This document shows, piece by piece, positions 46,293-58,194 of a DNA stretch of 64,000 bases. Origin of the DNA: Paramyrothecium sp. XJ0827 (lineage: Eukaryota > Ascomycota > Sordariomycetes > Hypocreales > Stachybotryaceae); assembly GCA_020881915.1 (NCBI GenBank), contig JAJFPB010000001.1, positions 310,001-374,000 on the forward strand, read 5' to 3'. Position numbers and translations under genes: made by a program. How positions within the stretch are numbered: position 1 is the first letter of the stretch; each line of letters begins with the position of its first letter. Under the pieces are notes generated by a model. It was not told where the DNA came from. It saw nothing but the letters and a program-made list of their open reading frames with translations, and searched no databases.

Positions 46293-47689
46293 GGTGAGAT
46301 GTTTGAAGCAACTAGGTCAAACTGCAAGATTTCTTGTAGGATCTATGTTTTACTTTGTATTTGAGAAACCAGATATTTGATACGAGCTTCTGACCTTGAA
46401 AATGAATAGGCTTAAGTATAAGTATATCATCTTCGCGGCGATAAGCGTTGTAGCAATCGAACACCGGGGTTAAGATTTGTTGCACATGATGCCGGCAATA
46501 AAGCTGACTGCAGTTGTAACATCGGCAATATGTGATGACTACAGCTGAGTAATGGCAATGGGATATTTACTAATCTCTTACTATTACCTCTCCCCTTGGT
46601 TTACACTGTGTTCTGAAGTATGGCAAGCCGAAGCACATAGTATCGTCAACCATAGTAATAGTTGAAAGAACTTAGGAGTCACCCTAGTCGCTTTCCTCCC
46701 CTTTTGCAGCACAAAATCTATTATTGAGCTCCGGGCTCCTGAGACCTGAAGCAGACACTCCGGAAGAACACCGCCGCTTTTCGGTATATTACAGGTGTAT
46801 CAGGGCTTGCCCTTCCGACGTTGACGAAAATGTCGTCTTACTCTGGCAACGGGACTCCACTAGCCGTTTTTCCACTCCAGCCTCCATCCCAAGGTCTCTC
46901 TTTCCCTTTGAGTTTTGCGTTAGGTCTCCATCAAAGACGCAGTCTTGCAGCCTAATACCACACAACATCCCTGAGGTCTTCGTCGTTTCCTCCGCCGGGG
47001 TCCACAAAGCCCACTTTAATGATGCCCTCCTCAACGCGTCGGTCATGTAGCGGTGTAAGCACAGCATCCATGTGATGTCAAGGACCACCAACCCCTCAGC
47101 CTGGTAGACTGCTCTTGGGTAAGATAAGGGATAATAAGCTGCGTATGCTCGTCGCAAACCCTCTTGGCGGACGCTGAAAAGGGAAGGCGGAAGTTGCCAG
47201 CGAGCTTCCCGATCTAGCGCGACGACACCATGGAACTCGGTCCCCTCGTCTTCTTCGCTGTAACAACATCGCCTGGTCCGCCACGCCCGCTGAGCAGAAA
47301 TTCATGAGAAGTTCTTCCCGATTCAACTCCGGGGCTGCTGAGTTAATATCACATCAACTTCATTTGTGCACAACAGCTTCGATGTACGCATTTCAGAACG
47401 TCTCATTGAAGCCTTTCGCTATATTGATGTGCTGAACTCCTGAATTCTAGGGTATCTCATCGTGCTACATATCTGGGGTTTACTGTATTCTATAGTTGGG
47501 CTTTTCTTCAAACCACTGTCATTCCATTCCTCCCATTCCCTTGTTTCTTTCCTCGTTCCGTAGCCATAATTGCCCATTTCCCAATGTCTGTATATATGGA
47601 TTCGCTCATTGTAAGTAGATTTATTCTGAGATCATCGATGTTGAAGCATCGCCAAAAGTTCGCTCGGCAACCCAATGTCCTGAAAGACG
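46293..47689. other. intergenic with weak coding-like fragments
   Basis: This 1.4-kb gap is mostly featureless. On the minus strand around 46960-47075 a short ATG frame reads protein-like (VEEGIIKVGFVDPGGGNDED), and an overlapping 122-codon frame opens with TTG. They conflict in frame and no splice model joins them. They could be remnants of a lost gene. Confidence 0.3.
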
Positions 47690-50432
47690 CTATGCCTTCC
47701 CTCCACCCTCCTTCATCAACATGTTGATCTGTCCTATCAATTCCTCAAAATTATAGGGCTTCCCAATCACATCATCCATTCCCGACGCCAGCATAGCATC
47801 TTTCTGTTCGTCCCGCACATTAGCGCTCACACCCAGTATAGGAATACGAGAACGGTTGATGCTGTTTTGCGCCTGGGCTTGGTCCTCCCAAGTTCGTATT
47901 GCTTCGCTCGCAGCGCTTCCGTTCATGACCGGCATCTGTTGGTCCATAAGGACTACGTCAAAGGCACACTTGGGAGGTGTAGCTGCTGTCACTGCGTCAA
48001 CAGCCTCTCGCCCATTAGAAGCAGTCGAAACGGCGAAGCCTTTGGATTCGAGTTTGCGGCGAAGGATTCGCGCATTGATGTAATTATCTTCTACCAGCAA
48101 CAGGGTTTTTTTCTGAATGCCGTGTGGTTCAGATCTGGTTTTGCTTTTGTTCTCGGCTCCATTTTGTTGGTGCCTCGGCTGGTCTCGCTCGGCTGACGCG
48201 GAGTCGAGCGATGAGTTACCTGAGTTTCTGGTATCTCTAGCCTGTTCCGACTGGGCTTCAGTAGCAAGTTGGCGTGTGTGATCCCAATTCTTGCTTTTCG
48301 AGGCGCTTGGAGAGACCTCTTCCACACGTTCGGGTGCGTTATTACACCAGCTTTCTGAACCGTTACTTTCGTCCATCTTCACAACGTTATCCGGAATCTG
48401 GTCGAGTCGATGCAGTTGGTACTCTAGCTCCGCAGTGGCTAGAGTCTGCTGGTCTGGAGGTTTGTTGTCGTCTTCATGAATTTCGGTGCGGCGTACTTTG
48501 AAGAAGAAGCCAAACGTGCTTCCCTCGCCTTCTTGAGACTTGACCCCAATCTCACCACCGTGGAGGTGGCAAAGTTTACGACTAATATTGAGTCCGAGGC
48601 CAGAGCCGCCGTAAGATTGTTCAGTCCTAGGCATGGCTTGGTGAAAGCGCTGGAATAGTTTCTTCTGCATCTCGTCGCTGATGCCGATACCCGTGTCGAT
48701 GATTGCGACCATGATATACAAGGCCTCACCAGCTCCCCATTCTTTGGTGATTGTTCCATCCATTTTGTAGCTCTTATCATCAGTTTCGAAAAAGACAACA
48801 TTCGGAGGATAAGATGTGGGCCGTTCTGTTGACGCTCCGATGGCGACGGTGATCTCCCTCTTGCCGTCCTTCTTGGCGGTGAATTTAATTGCATTGGTGA
48901 TGAGGTTGACGAGGACCTGGGCCATGCGTACGAGATCTGCATTGACCCAGTTAATATCGTAGTCCTCGTATGAATAGTCGGTCTTGAACTCGAAATCGAT
49001 TGATCGCTTGCGCATTTCAGGTTGGAACATTTTGAGGGTATTGATGAACTGAGCCTTAGGCTGAACAGCTTTCGGTGACAGAACAAGCAAGGACGCATCG
49101 AGCTTGGAAAACGAGAGAACCTCGTCGACGATGCTTCTTTGATGAGCCACACACAGTAGAATCGTCTCGGCGGCTTCGACAAGTCCGTCTTTTAGCCGAT
49201 CTTCGAGCTTCAGGTTAGGCTGGTTGGAAATGTCGAGAACATCTTCAGCACAATGAAGAACGGCAGAGAGCGGATTTCTGATCTCGTGGGATATCATGTC
49301 GATGAACCTCTCCTGCCGCTCTTTCCGTTCTTTAGCTTCGCGCGCTGCTTCACGCTCGGCAATCTCCGCGGCTTTGTTGGTCGTGATGTCGATGATAGCA
49401 CAGATGAATCCACCGTTTTCTTGCAGGGTCGACTGGTGAAGAGTATCGTCCTTCAAGGGAGACAGAAGCAGCAAACGCCAGTGGTCACCCTTTCCTTGAG
49501 CCCGAAACTCGACTCGGAGCGGCTCCTGCTTTTCGAATGCTTCTCGGTACGCGTTCATGACCCGGTCATAGTCTGACGGATGGATTGTGTGTGGCCATGA
49601 TTTGAATGATTTGTCCTGTTCTTCGTGAACAGTGAGGTCGTGGAACTGCGGGTTGACGAAGATTGCTTGGGCGTCCTGATCAAGGATGGCAAGACCAATA
49701 GGCAACATGGCGGCAAACCGTTTGAGGAAGGAATTTTTGTCCAACGGCGTGTCGGCCATGCTGGTGCCGTTTTGGTTGCCGGTGTCTTTTGTTGATTCGT
49801 CAGAGGGTTGGTCGATCAGAATGAGCTCATCCTTGGAGTCATCCAATTTCTGCTGAGATAGCCCTGGGCTCAGACGCATTGCCTTTTGTGCTGCAGACGC
49901 GGTTTGTGCGCCAGTTGAATGCGGTTCCGGCGAGGGCGAGGGCCCGTCTGTGTCACGGTTCTGCTGAGCGAATTGCTCTCCGGCACTTTGACTTGACTTC
50001 GCAAAGACCTGAACAAGAACGCCGTTGACAGCATCGCTTTCATACTCTGGGATATGGGTTGCCAAGGCCTGTAGATGGCCACCAAAGTGCTTGGATAGCA
50101 AATCGGGAACAATGTTGACGGATCGTCTCTCCGTTATCGCTTTCTGTAGGCATTTCTTTGCTTCGAGGCGAAGCCGTGAGCTCTGGGGCGTGCCTTCGTG
50201 AACAGCATCGGTGTGACTACGCCATGCGTCGTTGCAGACAAAGTTGAGCTGCTCGCTCCAGTAGATGGCTGCAGGGTGTGGCAACGACTGAATGAACAGA
50301 TCGAAGTGCTTCAGAGTTGCGGGCCACTTGTCGCGCGGCCCCAGGGGGTCCGATTGATTCCTGCACAAGATGGTTAGAGATCAGTTCTCTCCTGCGATAC
50401 AACGGAGAAATTCTCTCGGTAGAGACTCACAT
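47690..50432 (-). CDS. hybrid sensor histidine kinase (PAS-HisKA-HATPase-REC)
   Basis: The model is an 890-aa protein encoded almost entirely by 50360-47690. The only in-frame start I find is an ATG split by a 70-bp intron (AT at 50432-50431, G at 50360), because the main frame opens with TTG. Domain order: an N-terminal segment with PLGPRDKWP and a degenerate sensory PAS; a PAS around residues 210-340; HisKA with phospho-acceptor His in MISHEIRNPL (about 359); and HATPase with NAIKF, DTGIGI and GGSGLGL. A polar linker then leads to a receiver domain (LLVEDNYINARIL) with phospho-Asp in VVLMDQQMP (about 807) and Lys in GKPYNFEEL. It should feed a Ypd1-type phosphotransfer protein. There are no transmembrane segments, so it is a cytosolic sensor with unknown signal. 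Confidence 0.9.
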
Positions 50433-51894
50433 TTTACGTCTGAAGCTGCATTTGCAGCCGTGTGCATCTTGGTGGTGATGTGCAGAAGGAATGATTGGAA
50501 TTGTATGGCGTCCATTACGTCACCAATGAAAAGCAGCAGAAGAAGAATCAGTGGACGGAGCCTTCGCCGGAACCCGCTATTGACGCCACCCACCGCCACA
50601 CGCCCCCTGGACAGCGTCATGGGGCTTTTGGACGATCACTTGCGCCACACGGGGAAAAACAAGGAAACTCAATTCGTAGACTAGACGGCACAGACAACGT
50701 CAACACCACAAATGTGGCTGGAATGACCGAGTGCTCAATCTCTCATGTATGGTAGAGGCTAGAGAAGAAGCTATACAAATGCTGCCACTCGTGACTTGTA
50801 ACTAGGGAAGAACAAGAGTATGAGAGGATATCGTCCGCCTACTTTTGCCACTGTTGGAACAGCTTCAGGAAGAACACTGAGGAGACACGCTTATTTTTCG
50901 TGCGGGGCCATTTATGCAGGACTAACAAATCATGCACCAATAAGTTGTTGTTTAGTTTAGGTACCTTATTGTGGTTGGCATAGAAAATGCCTCTTGCCCT
51001 AGCTACCCTATAGCTCTTAGAGATAAGCTCGTGGCTCTATAAAAATCTTAAATCTTAAACATAAGTAAGGAAGCTTGGCTTCCCCAGGCACAGAGTTCCT
51101 ATCTTCGTGTGATTAAGTTCAAGCTCCTCCTTAAAGCGAATCAATACATGCTGTTTGACCTTATTCTCGGTCAGGAAGGGTTTGGTGTATCGGTCCCAAT
51201 CTTAGCATCTCATTCAATCCTTGATAGTTGAGGGATTGTTTGTGCTCGCTATGTCTTGTTAGATGTTGTGTTTTGGCTAATCCACACCAAAGCCAAGTGC
51301 TTCATATTCAACAAGCCGCCTCCAAATTAGCGCTTATGTAAGAAACTAAAGTTATACCTTCGTGATCGTTAGACAGCCGTGGAGTAAGCTTTTTGGCCGT
51401 GATTTGAGACCGTTCTATAAAGGCCAAAAGATGTTTCAAGGTCAGTATACGCTGACGTTCCTCGGAGGCAACTTTTTCCCCATCATTTTGATTAAGATCT
51501 GTGACGTATCCTCAGAATGGTCGGTTCCGTGAGTGGCGGAACGCTTGGAAAGAATGAGCAGGGATCATGATTGAATATGGAATTATATTTGGATGTGCAA
51601 TCAGGTTGATGAATATGACTCAATCAGGAAAGTTGGTTCTGTAGCTACAATCTTGACGACTTGAGTTTACTGTCTCATACAGAGACTTCTCCGAAATAAT
51701 CTGTGTGGTATCTTACCACCGTTGGCGCTTCGCACGCTGAATCCAAAGTATTGGACGGGTTGCAGATGTTTGGTTGAGACATTCGAATGTTTACCTGATT
51801 ATATTGCTCTATCGTACCACCAAACGCGCACATGTTACGTTTTGGTGCGTAACATAGCCTTGCCACGCATCATGGACCAGCCATCTTGCCACAT
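50433..51894. other. intergenic, likely long 5' leader of kinase gene
   Basis: The first 200 bp contain minus-strand frames with ATGs out of frame with the kinase (for example the one running 50620-50381). They could act as upstream open frames. The remaining 1.2 kb shows no gene or repeat. Confidence 0.35.
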
Positions 51895-53691
51895 TTACGT
51901 CAGAAGTGCTCTCAATCTGGCAAAATCAGGCTCTCCTAGCCCCGAAGCCGCGTCCCAGCCTGCTACAGCGGCAAATCCGGTCTGTTGGTACTCCACATTA
52001 GAACATCCGGTAATTTCACCTTCGGTGATGTCCTTGAACCCTGTTGAGGCTACCTTATCCCCATATAGAATGGGATTGAGAAACCCGAGTACTGGAAGAC
52101 CCTTTTTCAGTCGGATGTCGTTCAAGAGGGCTATCATGGAGGCAACAACAGGCGTGGAAGCTGATGTGCCTTTCGCCGGTAGGGAATAGTTCCCATGCAC
52201 CACAAGGAAGTTGCTTCCAAGCAAGGTCACATCAGGGTAACCGCGTCCGGCGGTGTTGAAGGTGTAATGAGGCGCTGGGTCTGCACTGTCGAGACTCTTT
52301 ACGTAGTTCTCAGTCGCAGCATCTTGCCACGACGGTCGCCCAAAATAGTTGGAAAACCCCCCCGAGCTGAAAGTTGCAGCGCCTCCCCATGCAGCTGTTG
52401 CCCCAACAGTCGTGACCCATGGGCATGATGCTGGGAAGGTGGGGATAAAACGTGGCTCTCCATCAGGTCCTTCACAATCGCTGTAACGCGTGCCTTGAAC
52501 CCCGGCATCGCCGCTTGCAACGAGAACCGAGACTCCCCGTAAAGCAAGGTAGGAAAAGCGATCGCATACTTTGCTTGCGTAATTATATGGGACTGATTGT
52601 TCATCATCAGTGTAAGAGATGGAGATGACCTGAGGGACGTCTTCTTGTCCTAGTAGGTAATCAAGAAATTCTAGATAGGGTTCGTTGGCGGATTCGCTGA
52701 CCGGAAGGCTGATGTTTCCGGGTTGGTTGAGGGTGGGAGGTCGTCCTCCAACGGAATAGTAAATGACGTCGAGCGGGCCGGTGAAAGCTGAAGTGTACTC
52801 CAAGTCCAGCATAGCCTCGAGGCCACTGGATGTAGTTGTGTCGGGGTTATTGCCTCCGTTGACAGTTTGGACTGTATATGGCGCCTGGTTCGAAGGGCTG
52901 CTCAACCCGTACTGTGACATAAAGGTGGCCCAGTCTTCATGGCTCGGATACTCTTCCAAGAATCCCGCAATTGCCAATTTACTTGCTGATTTTTCCAAAG
53001 GTAGGTAATCGATGTTGTACATCTCTGTAAGGTTCACTGGACAGTAGTATTTGGAGCAGTCGAATGGCCCAGTGGGCAGACTATGTTGTCTACGGCTCAG
53101 CTTGGCTTCTTCCGGGTGGGCAACTGGGGTGCCAAAGAAATGAACGGTCGGATAAACGTAATCGATGTCCTCGAGTAGGCCTGAGGGCAGAGAATACGAT
53201 TCTGTGCGTGCGATCATGCCCCGAGCGTTGTCCATGGAATACATGGAGAAGTTTGCGCCTAACAAGTCTTCGGCTTCCGAGGCGCGTATACGGATATCGA
53301 AGGCATCCAGACTCTCGCGAGTCACGCTCACACTGTGTTCGGCTATCCAGCGCTTGACACGATCCCGAGAGACGCCGCGGGCTTTTTGCGATGTTGATGC
53401 AGCCAGAAACTCCCCCAACTCCATCGCGTCCATATACTTTCCATACAGAGATGATCGCGGGTCGCTGCGAGCCAGAATATCCTTGCTGTCAATGTTTCGA
53501 TGCTCCTTCAAAGCAATCCGCAGTGAAAGGACGTAGTCCGGTGCCGTCGGGCGAACTAGTCGCCAACCACGGGGAATCAGAGGAAGTCGCTCATGCTCGA
53601 CGAGACCACTCAGATAGTCACTTCGAGTTTGAGGCAAAGAGGCGACAAGTCCAGAAGTGGCAAGCAAACACACCAGGGAGAGTTGCACCAT
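51895..53691 (-). CDS. secreted tripeptidyl peptidase (sedolisin, S53)
   Basis: This is a single exon of 598 aa. A signal peptide covers residues 1-18. The pro-kumamolisin prodomain spans roughly residues 38-190 (WRLVRPTAPDYVLSLRIALK onward). The catalytic domain has the Glu-Asp pair in GLEAMLDLEY (E and D four residues apart), the oxyanion Asp in VASGDAGV and the nucleophile Ser in KGTSASTPVV. The calcium site has FKDITEG and GWDAASGLG. All catalytic residues are present, and length and order match fungal SedB/SedC-type tripeptidyl peptidases, which remove tripeptides at acidic pH outside the cell. Several N-glycosylation sequons (NLTE, NISL, NYSL) fit secretion. Confidence 0.95.
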   Translation of the reverse strand: MVQLSLVCLLATSGLVASLPQTRSDYLSGLVEHERLPLIPRGWRLVRPTAPDYVLSLRIALKEHRNIDSKDILARSDPRSSLYGKYMDAMELGEFLAASTSQKARGVSRDRVKRWIAEHSVSVTRESLDAFDIRIRASEAEDLLGANFSMYSMDNARGMIARTESYSLPSGLLEDIDYVYPTVHFFGTPVAHPEEAKLSRRQHSLPTGPFDCSKYYCPVNLTEMYNIDYLPLEKSASKLAIAGFLEEYPSHEDWATFMSQYGLSSPSNQAPYTVQTVNGGNNPDTTTSSGLEAMLDLEYTSAFTGPLDVIYYSVGGRPPTLNQPGNISLPVSESANEPYLEFLDYLLGQEDVPQVISISYTDDEQSVPYNYASKVCDRFSYLALRGVSVLVASGDAGVQGTRYSDCEGPDGEPRFIPTFPASCPWVTTVGATAAWGGAATFSSGGFSNYFGRPSWQDAATENYVKSLDSADPAPHYTFNTAGRGYPDVTLLGSNFLVVHGNYSLPAKGTSASTPVVASMIALLNDIRLKKGLPVLGFLNPILYGDKVASTGFKDITEGEITGCSNVEYQQTGFAAVAGWDAASGLGEPDFARLRALLT

Positions 53692-54812
53692 CTTGGATAG
53701 AGCTTACTCACAGGAGTATGACAATGGAAGACGGAAACTCTAGGTGGCACCAACGGGCATTTCTCATTTAATCAGGTCAAGCTACAAGGTGATGAATTGA
53801 GACCCTTCACGCATTCAGTCGTGCATGGACAACCATGTGTGTACTCAAGGCCCCAACTTCGTATTGCAACTCCAGGGCTATTGGGTCCCTGGACGATCGA
53901 TTCGGTTGTTGTCCGTACAATTCTTGTTCTCCTGCGTAGTATGTACAGGGTTCAGTGCCGTGTGTTCCGTAGGCTTTCCTCATTATGGAGCGAGCGAATC
54001 ATAGCGGGCCGCTTCTAATTAGAACCCGATCTTACACTATGAAAGGGCACCTGGGAATGCATGGTGGAGCCCCAAAATTTATGCTATTTGGGGACGTTCT
54101 CGCTCTAGCGTCCCAAGATATCGTCATGGCTGCATGAAAATACAATCTCTCATACGGGAATAGTAGTGCGCGTTTGGCGTCTCTAGGAAATACTTTCTAC
54201 GAAATTGGTCAATGCAAACAAGGCCCGGATTCCAATCCCTCTACGGGCAGCAGGACCTGGACCTAGATACATTACTAAAACAAAATATCAACCTGTGTCT
54301 AGGATATCAGCTGCGCCTTTCTATCCCTGAGGGCCGGAGGCAGAGCTTCTTAGCGCCGGCACTTTTCCCACCTTGATAGCAGATAGCGGGTCTCATCGGT
54401 GGATCGAACCTAGACCACCTTCTGGAAAGAGGGCAATCCCTCACTATGTTCAGAGATCAACCCTGCTGAGACGGGAGAACCAGCCCTAAACGGCTCCATC
54501 AATACGAGTCCTGCCCCAATTTCGGATCTGGCGGTTCGATGCTGAATCCCTGAAGCAGGACTCGCATATTGAATACGAGCCAGCACTCCTGTTGTTAGTG
54601 CCGACCTAGAAAAATTGGAGCCATCACCGCGAAAGTCCTCTGGCCCTGGTTGGATCTCCCTGTAAGAACAAAACGACTTTCAGGTATATAGTTATTGCGG
54701 GTGACAGCACCGAGGCCTACACTCTGACAATCGATCCTCATAACAGACCGGGTAGCTACTCTTACTCTTATCCTGATACCACCGCCTTACCACAATAGAA
54801 TTTTACTCCAAG
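53692..54812. other. divergent intergenic region between two peptidase genes
   Basis: This 1.12-kb gap lies between the minus-strand sedolisin start and the plus-strand aspartic peptidase start, so it must contain both promoters. No gene, tRNA or repeat was recognised. A tRNA-like TTCGATC stretch near 54412 (minus) did not fold into a cloverleaf on inspection. Confidence 0.4.
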
Positions 54813-55973
54813 ATGGCCGCTCTCGCTGGGGTTGCCAGTACGGTAGCTATCCCTATCTACTACCAACCACTAGTGGATCAGCAAGTTGTCGCCAACATTT
54901 CTTGGGGTACGCCTGCTCAGGAGCCTATTCCCACCGTTATCGATACTGGGAGCTATGGTTTCTGGGTATACGGTCCGAACGCCACGGTCAACTCCGGGTC
55001 GCCCTATCTTGGCGTTCTGGGACCCTGTAATCAGACAGCTGAGCCTTTCTTGAACTGGCCAGAATCGACCACTCACCAAGGTCCTTATCCCGAAGGCGCC
55101 AGTTTTGCCTATGGTGGTGGTGGTAAGATCCTGGACTGTCCCACTGCCGTCAACGATACCATGAACTTTCCGGGCCTGCCCTCTGTGCCTGACACCAAGG
55201 TTGCGCTCTGCAACTTTTTGCTAATCAAGGACCGATCCACCACCTGCGATGGTGCACATTACGACAAGAGCATTCTGGGTTTGGCTCCCAAGGAAGGCTC
55301 CGGTGGCCCGTTCTTCCGCCAGGGCCTGCGAGAAGGAGGACTGGTCGAGAATTCAGTCTACTCATTCTGGTTCGAGAAGCTGCCTGACGATATGAACGAT
55401 CCTCAACATGGCACACTCTTGCTCGGCGGTGCCCCTGACGATGTCCACATTGGCGACATTGCCACAGTGAAACAAACTGACCCTGGCGAGGCGGGTATTT
55501 CTGGTCTGTACTACGTCGGGCTCCCAGAAGTCCAAGCTGCTCCAATCAATGGAACGGGTATCCCACGGACTATTCCCGCCAAGACTCCATTTTCCGGCGT
55601 CTTGCCAGATTGCCTAGTGGACACCGGCACTTGGGGCTTGACTCTCCCAACAGACGAGGAGGCCTTCTTTGAAGCGAGCGGTCTTGAGCAGGATTCTCCA
55701 TTCATCACTCCCCGCTACCCCGCTGCTTGCGCCGATATCCCGGCCAACGCCACCATCAACCTGAAATTTTCCGGCGAAGACGGCAAGGTCGCAACCATCA
55801 AGATCCCGTACCGCAACCTGGCACAGCGCGAAGGGCAGGCCCCGAATACCTGCTCGTTGAACCTGCAGCTTGGTGACTCTGGCTGTACGTTTGGAGGCAC
55901 TTTCTTCACAGCCGCGTTGTCTGTCTTTGACGATGCGGAGAAGACAATTGGATTCGCGGAGATTCCTTTGTAA
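54813..55973 (+). CDS. pepsin-family (A1) aspartic peptidase
   Basis: This is a single exon of 386 aa. The two catalytic motifs are present: TVIDTGSYGFWV (Asp 44) and CLVDTGTWGLTL (Asp 270), in the expected two-lobed arrangement. The flap region is less canonical (GASFAYGGGGK). Cys pairs (CDGAHYD, ADCxxx, CSLNLQLGDSGC) and sequons (NATV, NQTA, NDTM, NATI) suggest an extracellular protein. The N-terminus is unusually short: MAALAGVASTVAIP resembles only the hydrophobic end of a signal peptide, and no propeptide is visible. A small upstream exon may have been missed, or the first ATG shown is internal. It faces the sedolisin gene head-to-head. Confidence 0.87.
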   Translation: MAALAGVASTVAIPIYYQPLVDQQVVANISWGTPAQEPIPTVIDTGSYGFWVYGPNATVNSGSPYLGVLGPCNQTAEPFLNWPESTTHQGPYPEGASFAYGGGGKILDCPTAVNDTMNFPGLPSVPDTKVALCNFLLIKDRSTTCDGAHYDKSILGLAPKEGSGGPFFRQGLREGGLVENSVYSFWFEKLPDDMNDPQHGTLLLGGAPDDVHIGDIATVKQTDPGEAGISGLYYVGLPEVQAAPINGTGIPRTIPAKTPFSGVLPDCLVDTGTWGLTLPTDEEAFFEASGLEQDSPFITPRYPAACADIPANATINLKFSGEDGKVATIKIPYRNLAQREGQAPNTCSLNLQLGDSGCTFGGTFFTAALSVFDDAEKTIGFAEIPL

Positions 55974-57171
55974 GATGAAAGACCTACGTTAGGAGTAGTT
56001 TCAAATGGTTCTTTTCTGTTAAATGTTCGCAACATGGCACCATTTATATCATAACGAGATTTAGGCCATGGAAGTTTCTGCTTAATCAGAGGCTGGGAAT
56101 TGAATATTTGCAAAGTTTCGCGCCCGTTTCTGTCATTCTGGTCCTTAACTCAAGTGCAAGTTGCTAACCCTTGAAGATCGAATTGCCATTTCCGCCATTA
56201 CTCCTGCCTCATAGGAAGGAAGCGATTGTGATAGAACAAAATTCGTGACGGGCGCGAAGATTTCAATATGTCGCAGTTGTTGATACAAGACTGTCCAGGA
56301 TGATATATGCTTCTGAGTTGTCGATACCGTGTTGGAGATCAAAAGTCGCTTGTGGATGAACGTGTGCATACGGCGATTGGACAGCCTGATACAAAAACAA
56401 ATTCTTGCTTTGCTCCAGCATCTCAGACAAGGTAAAATTGGATGGCTGTAACTGGTGCTGTCTGGATCCTTTTCCTCTGACATCGAAGCCACTTCTTGAC
56501 TGGTACTGCATCCACTGTACACACGTGCCACTAGTTAAAGATGCGCTACAGCTCACAAATGGAAGCGCCATGGATAGGACGAAAACGGGGGCAAGTTGGG
56601 ATTTCAAACCCGAAATTACTGTCCTTGCAACGTCTGGCCGCTGCCGGTTACGGGAGTTATTTAGATTGTGGATTGTTCTTAGGCTCGGAGGTGAAGCTAC
56701 TGGTCCAAAACGCAGAAGCAGCTCCACGCCATGTGTAACCGTCCACACTAAGTATGCCTTGTCCTGTGTTGTGTATTGTTTTGCTTGGCTAGGTCGTTGA
56801 AGTCATTACAACCCTCTCTTGCATTTGTTGTGGGACCAAACGTGCCCCATCGCTCCCAACGTGATTGCAGAATTTTAAAGTACGTTCAGGGATCTCGCTT
56901 AGCCATCCTGATGTTGTTAGACTAGAATTTTTAAGCATTTAATTAGTCCACACTCAATGCTTACCACCACAATCAGGCTAGGCCATGCAGTTAAAACACA
57001 AGTGCTTTGCGGCTGAAGATGAACATCCCTGCTTAAGAAACGCCGAGCCCCCATCAACCCATCTAACAATCCAGCGAGCCCTCACTTGGAATTCTCCGCA
57101 TTTGTTTACCAACAATACTCTTCGATCGATTGCCCTTAATACACAGAAAACGAGCACGAGCAGGATACAAC
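55974..57171. other. intergenic, no supported gene
   Basis: This 1.2-kb gap has open frames of 128-161 codons on the minus strand (56145-56748) and 131 on plus, all overlapping each other and lacking domains or signals. I regard them as chance frames. Confidence 0.4.
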
Positions 57172-57924
57172 ATGAGGCCTCGGTTCTTCGCCCCCGGAAC
57201 GCTGTTCCTCGTTTCCTTATCGATATCTCCGATACAAGCAGAGGCGCCGTCTCCTTTCAATCTGCTCCACGGCGTCAGCCGAGTCAGGGCAGACGTGTTG
57301 TTCCCATCGCAGCTTGACCTGAGACTTGCAAAACGAGAAGACTGCGGCGTCGGGCAAAAGGAGTGCGGCGATGGCTGCATGCCGACATTGGGGACCTGCT
57401 GCGAGGGCGAGAAAGGCTGGTGCGGCATAAACGACGTCTGTGTCGAAGGCGGATGCTGCTCGATTGGAAGCATCTGCACCGAAGAGCCGGGCGATTGTCT
57501 TGGCGACTTGGTGCCCTGTGGTGACGGACACTGCATCCCGGCCGGTACTATTTGCTGCGGCGAGACGGGTTACTACTGCGATGTAGGGGAGACTTGTGCT
57601 TTCGAAGGATTTAACTTCTGCAAGTCGGGATCCTCCAGCGACGATAATTCTAGTTCTACCACGACCGCCCGATCTGCAACATCAGCATCGTCCTCCAGAG
57701 CGGGAACTACCACGACAGCAGCGACTATCGCTGAAACTACAAGCACGGATACTTCCGAATCCACTACCGTCACCGAATCAGACGCCGCACTCAACACCGA
57801 AGCTGCCTCGACGACCACCAACTCGCCAGAAGAGACGGAAGCACCTGGCGCAGCACCAAGATCCTACATTTCTGGCGCGGGCATGGTGGTGTGTGGTTTG
57901 CTATTTGCTTACCAGCTTGCATGA
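57172..57924 (+). CDS. Cys-rich secreted protein with Ser/Thr tail and GPI-type C-terminus
   Basis: This is a single exon of 250 aa starting at ATG 57172 in good context (ACAACATG); the longer frame opens with TTG. The signal peptide covers about residues 1-23. A Cys-rich region (about residues 58-155) contains repeated small-knot-like units such as CGVGQKECGDGCMP, GTCCEGEKGWCG and GGCCSIGSICT, ending CGETGYYCDVGETC. Then a Ser/Thr/Ala-rich stretch, likely O-glycosylated, leads to a hydrophobic tail (ISGAGMVVCGLLFAYQLA) typical of GPI attachment. The pattern resembles fungal wall or surface proteins of unknown role with metallothionein- or granulin-like Cys spacing. Surface anchoring is inferred. 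Confidence 0.85.
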   Translation: MRPRFFAPGTLFLVSLSISPIQAEAPSPFNLLHGVSRVRADVLFPSQLDLRLAKREDCGVGQKECGDGCMPTLGTCCEGEKGWCGINDVCVEGGCCSIGSICTEEPGDCLGDLVPCGDGHCIPAGTICCGETGYYCDVGETCAFEGFNFCKSGSSSDDNSSSTTTARSATSASSSRAGTTTTAATIAETTSTDTSESTTVTESDAALNTEAASTTTNSPEETEAPGAAPRSYISGAGMVVCGLLFAYQLA

Positions 57925-58194
57925 TGGAATCAGCGAACTCCGGTCCACTTGACTTGACTGAATGGGAATTGCTACCGTACCCTCTGTCAGGTGTGTTGGA
58001 CAAAAAGTATAATGCGGCATGATAAACGTTCAATGTTATTAAATACCGAACCGTACATAGCAGGTCATTGGCGCACAACGATGGAATAGAAAAGTGATCT
58101 ACTTGCTATTTATAATGTTTAGCTAATTGATATGCATGCGTTATTTGAAACACTTTCAAGATTATCGTCTGTGCTCCTAAGTCTCTAGATTGCA
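57925..58194. other. convergent 3' intergenic region
   Basis: This 270-bp A+T-richer spacer lies between convergent genes. It presumably contains both polyadenylation regions; nothing else was seen. Confidence 0.4.

Noticed and set aside
54340..54425. Possible tRNA on the minus strand (TTCGATC stretch)
   Set aside because: The flanking arms do not pair into a cloverleaf and no anticodon stem could be drawn.
56145..56748. Overlapping 128- and 161-codon minus-strand frames
   Set aside because: They are in conflicting frames with no recognisable domain, and equally long frames exist on the other strand.
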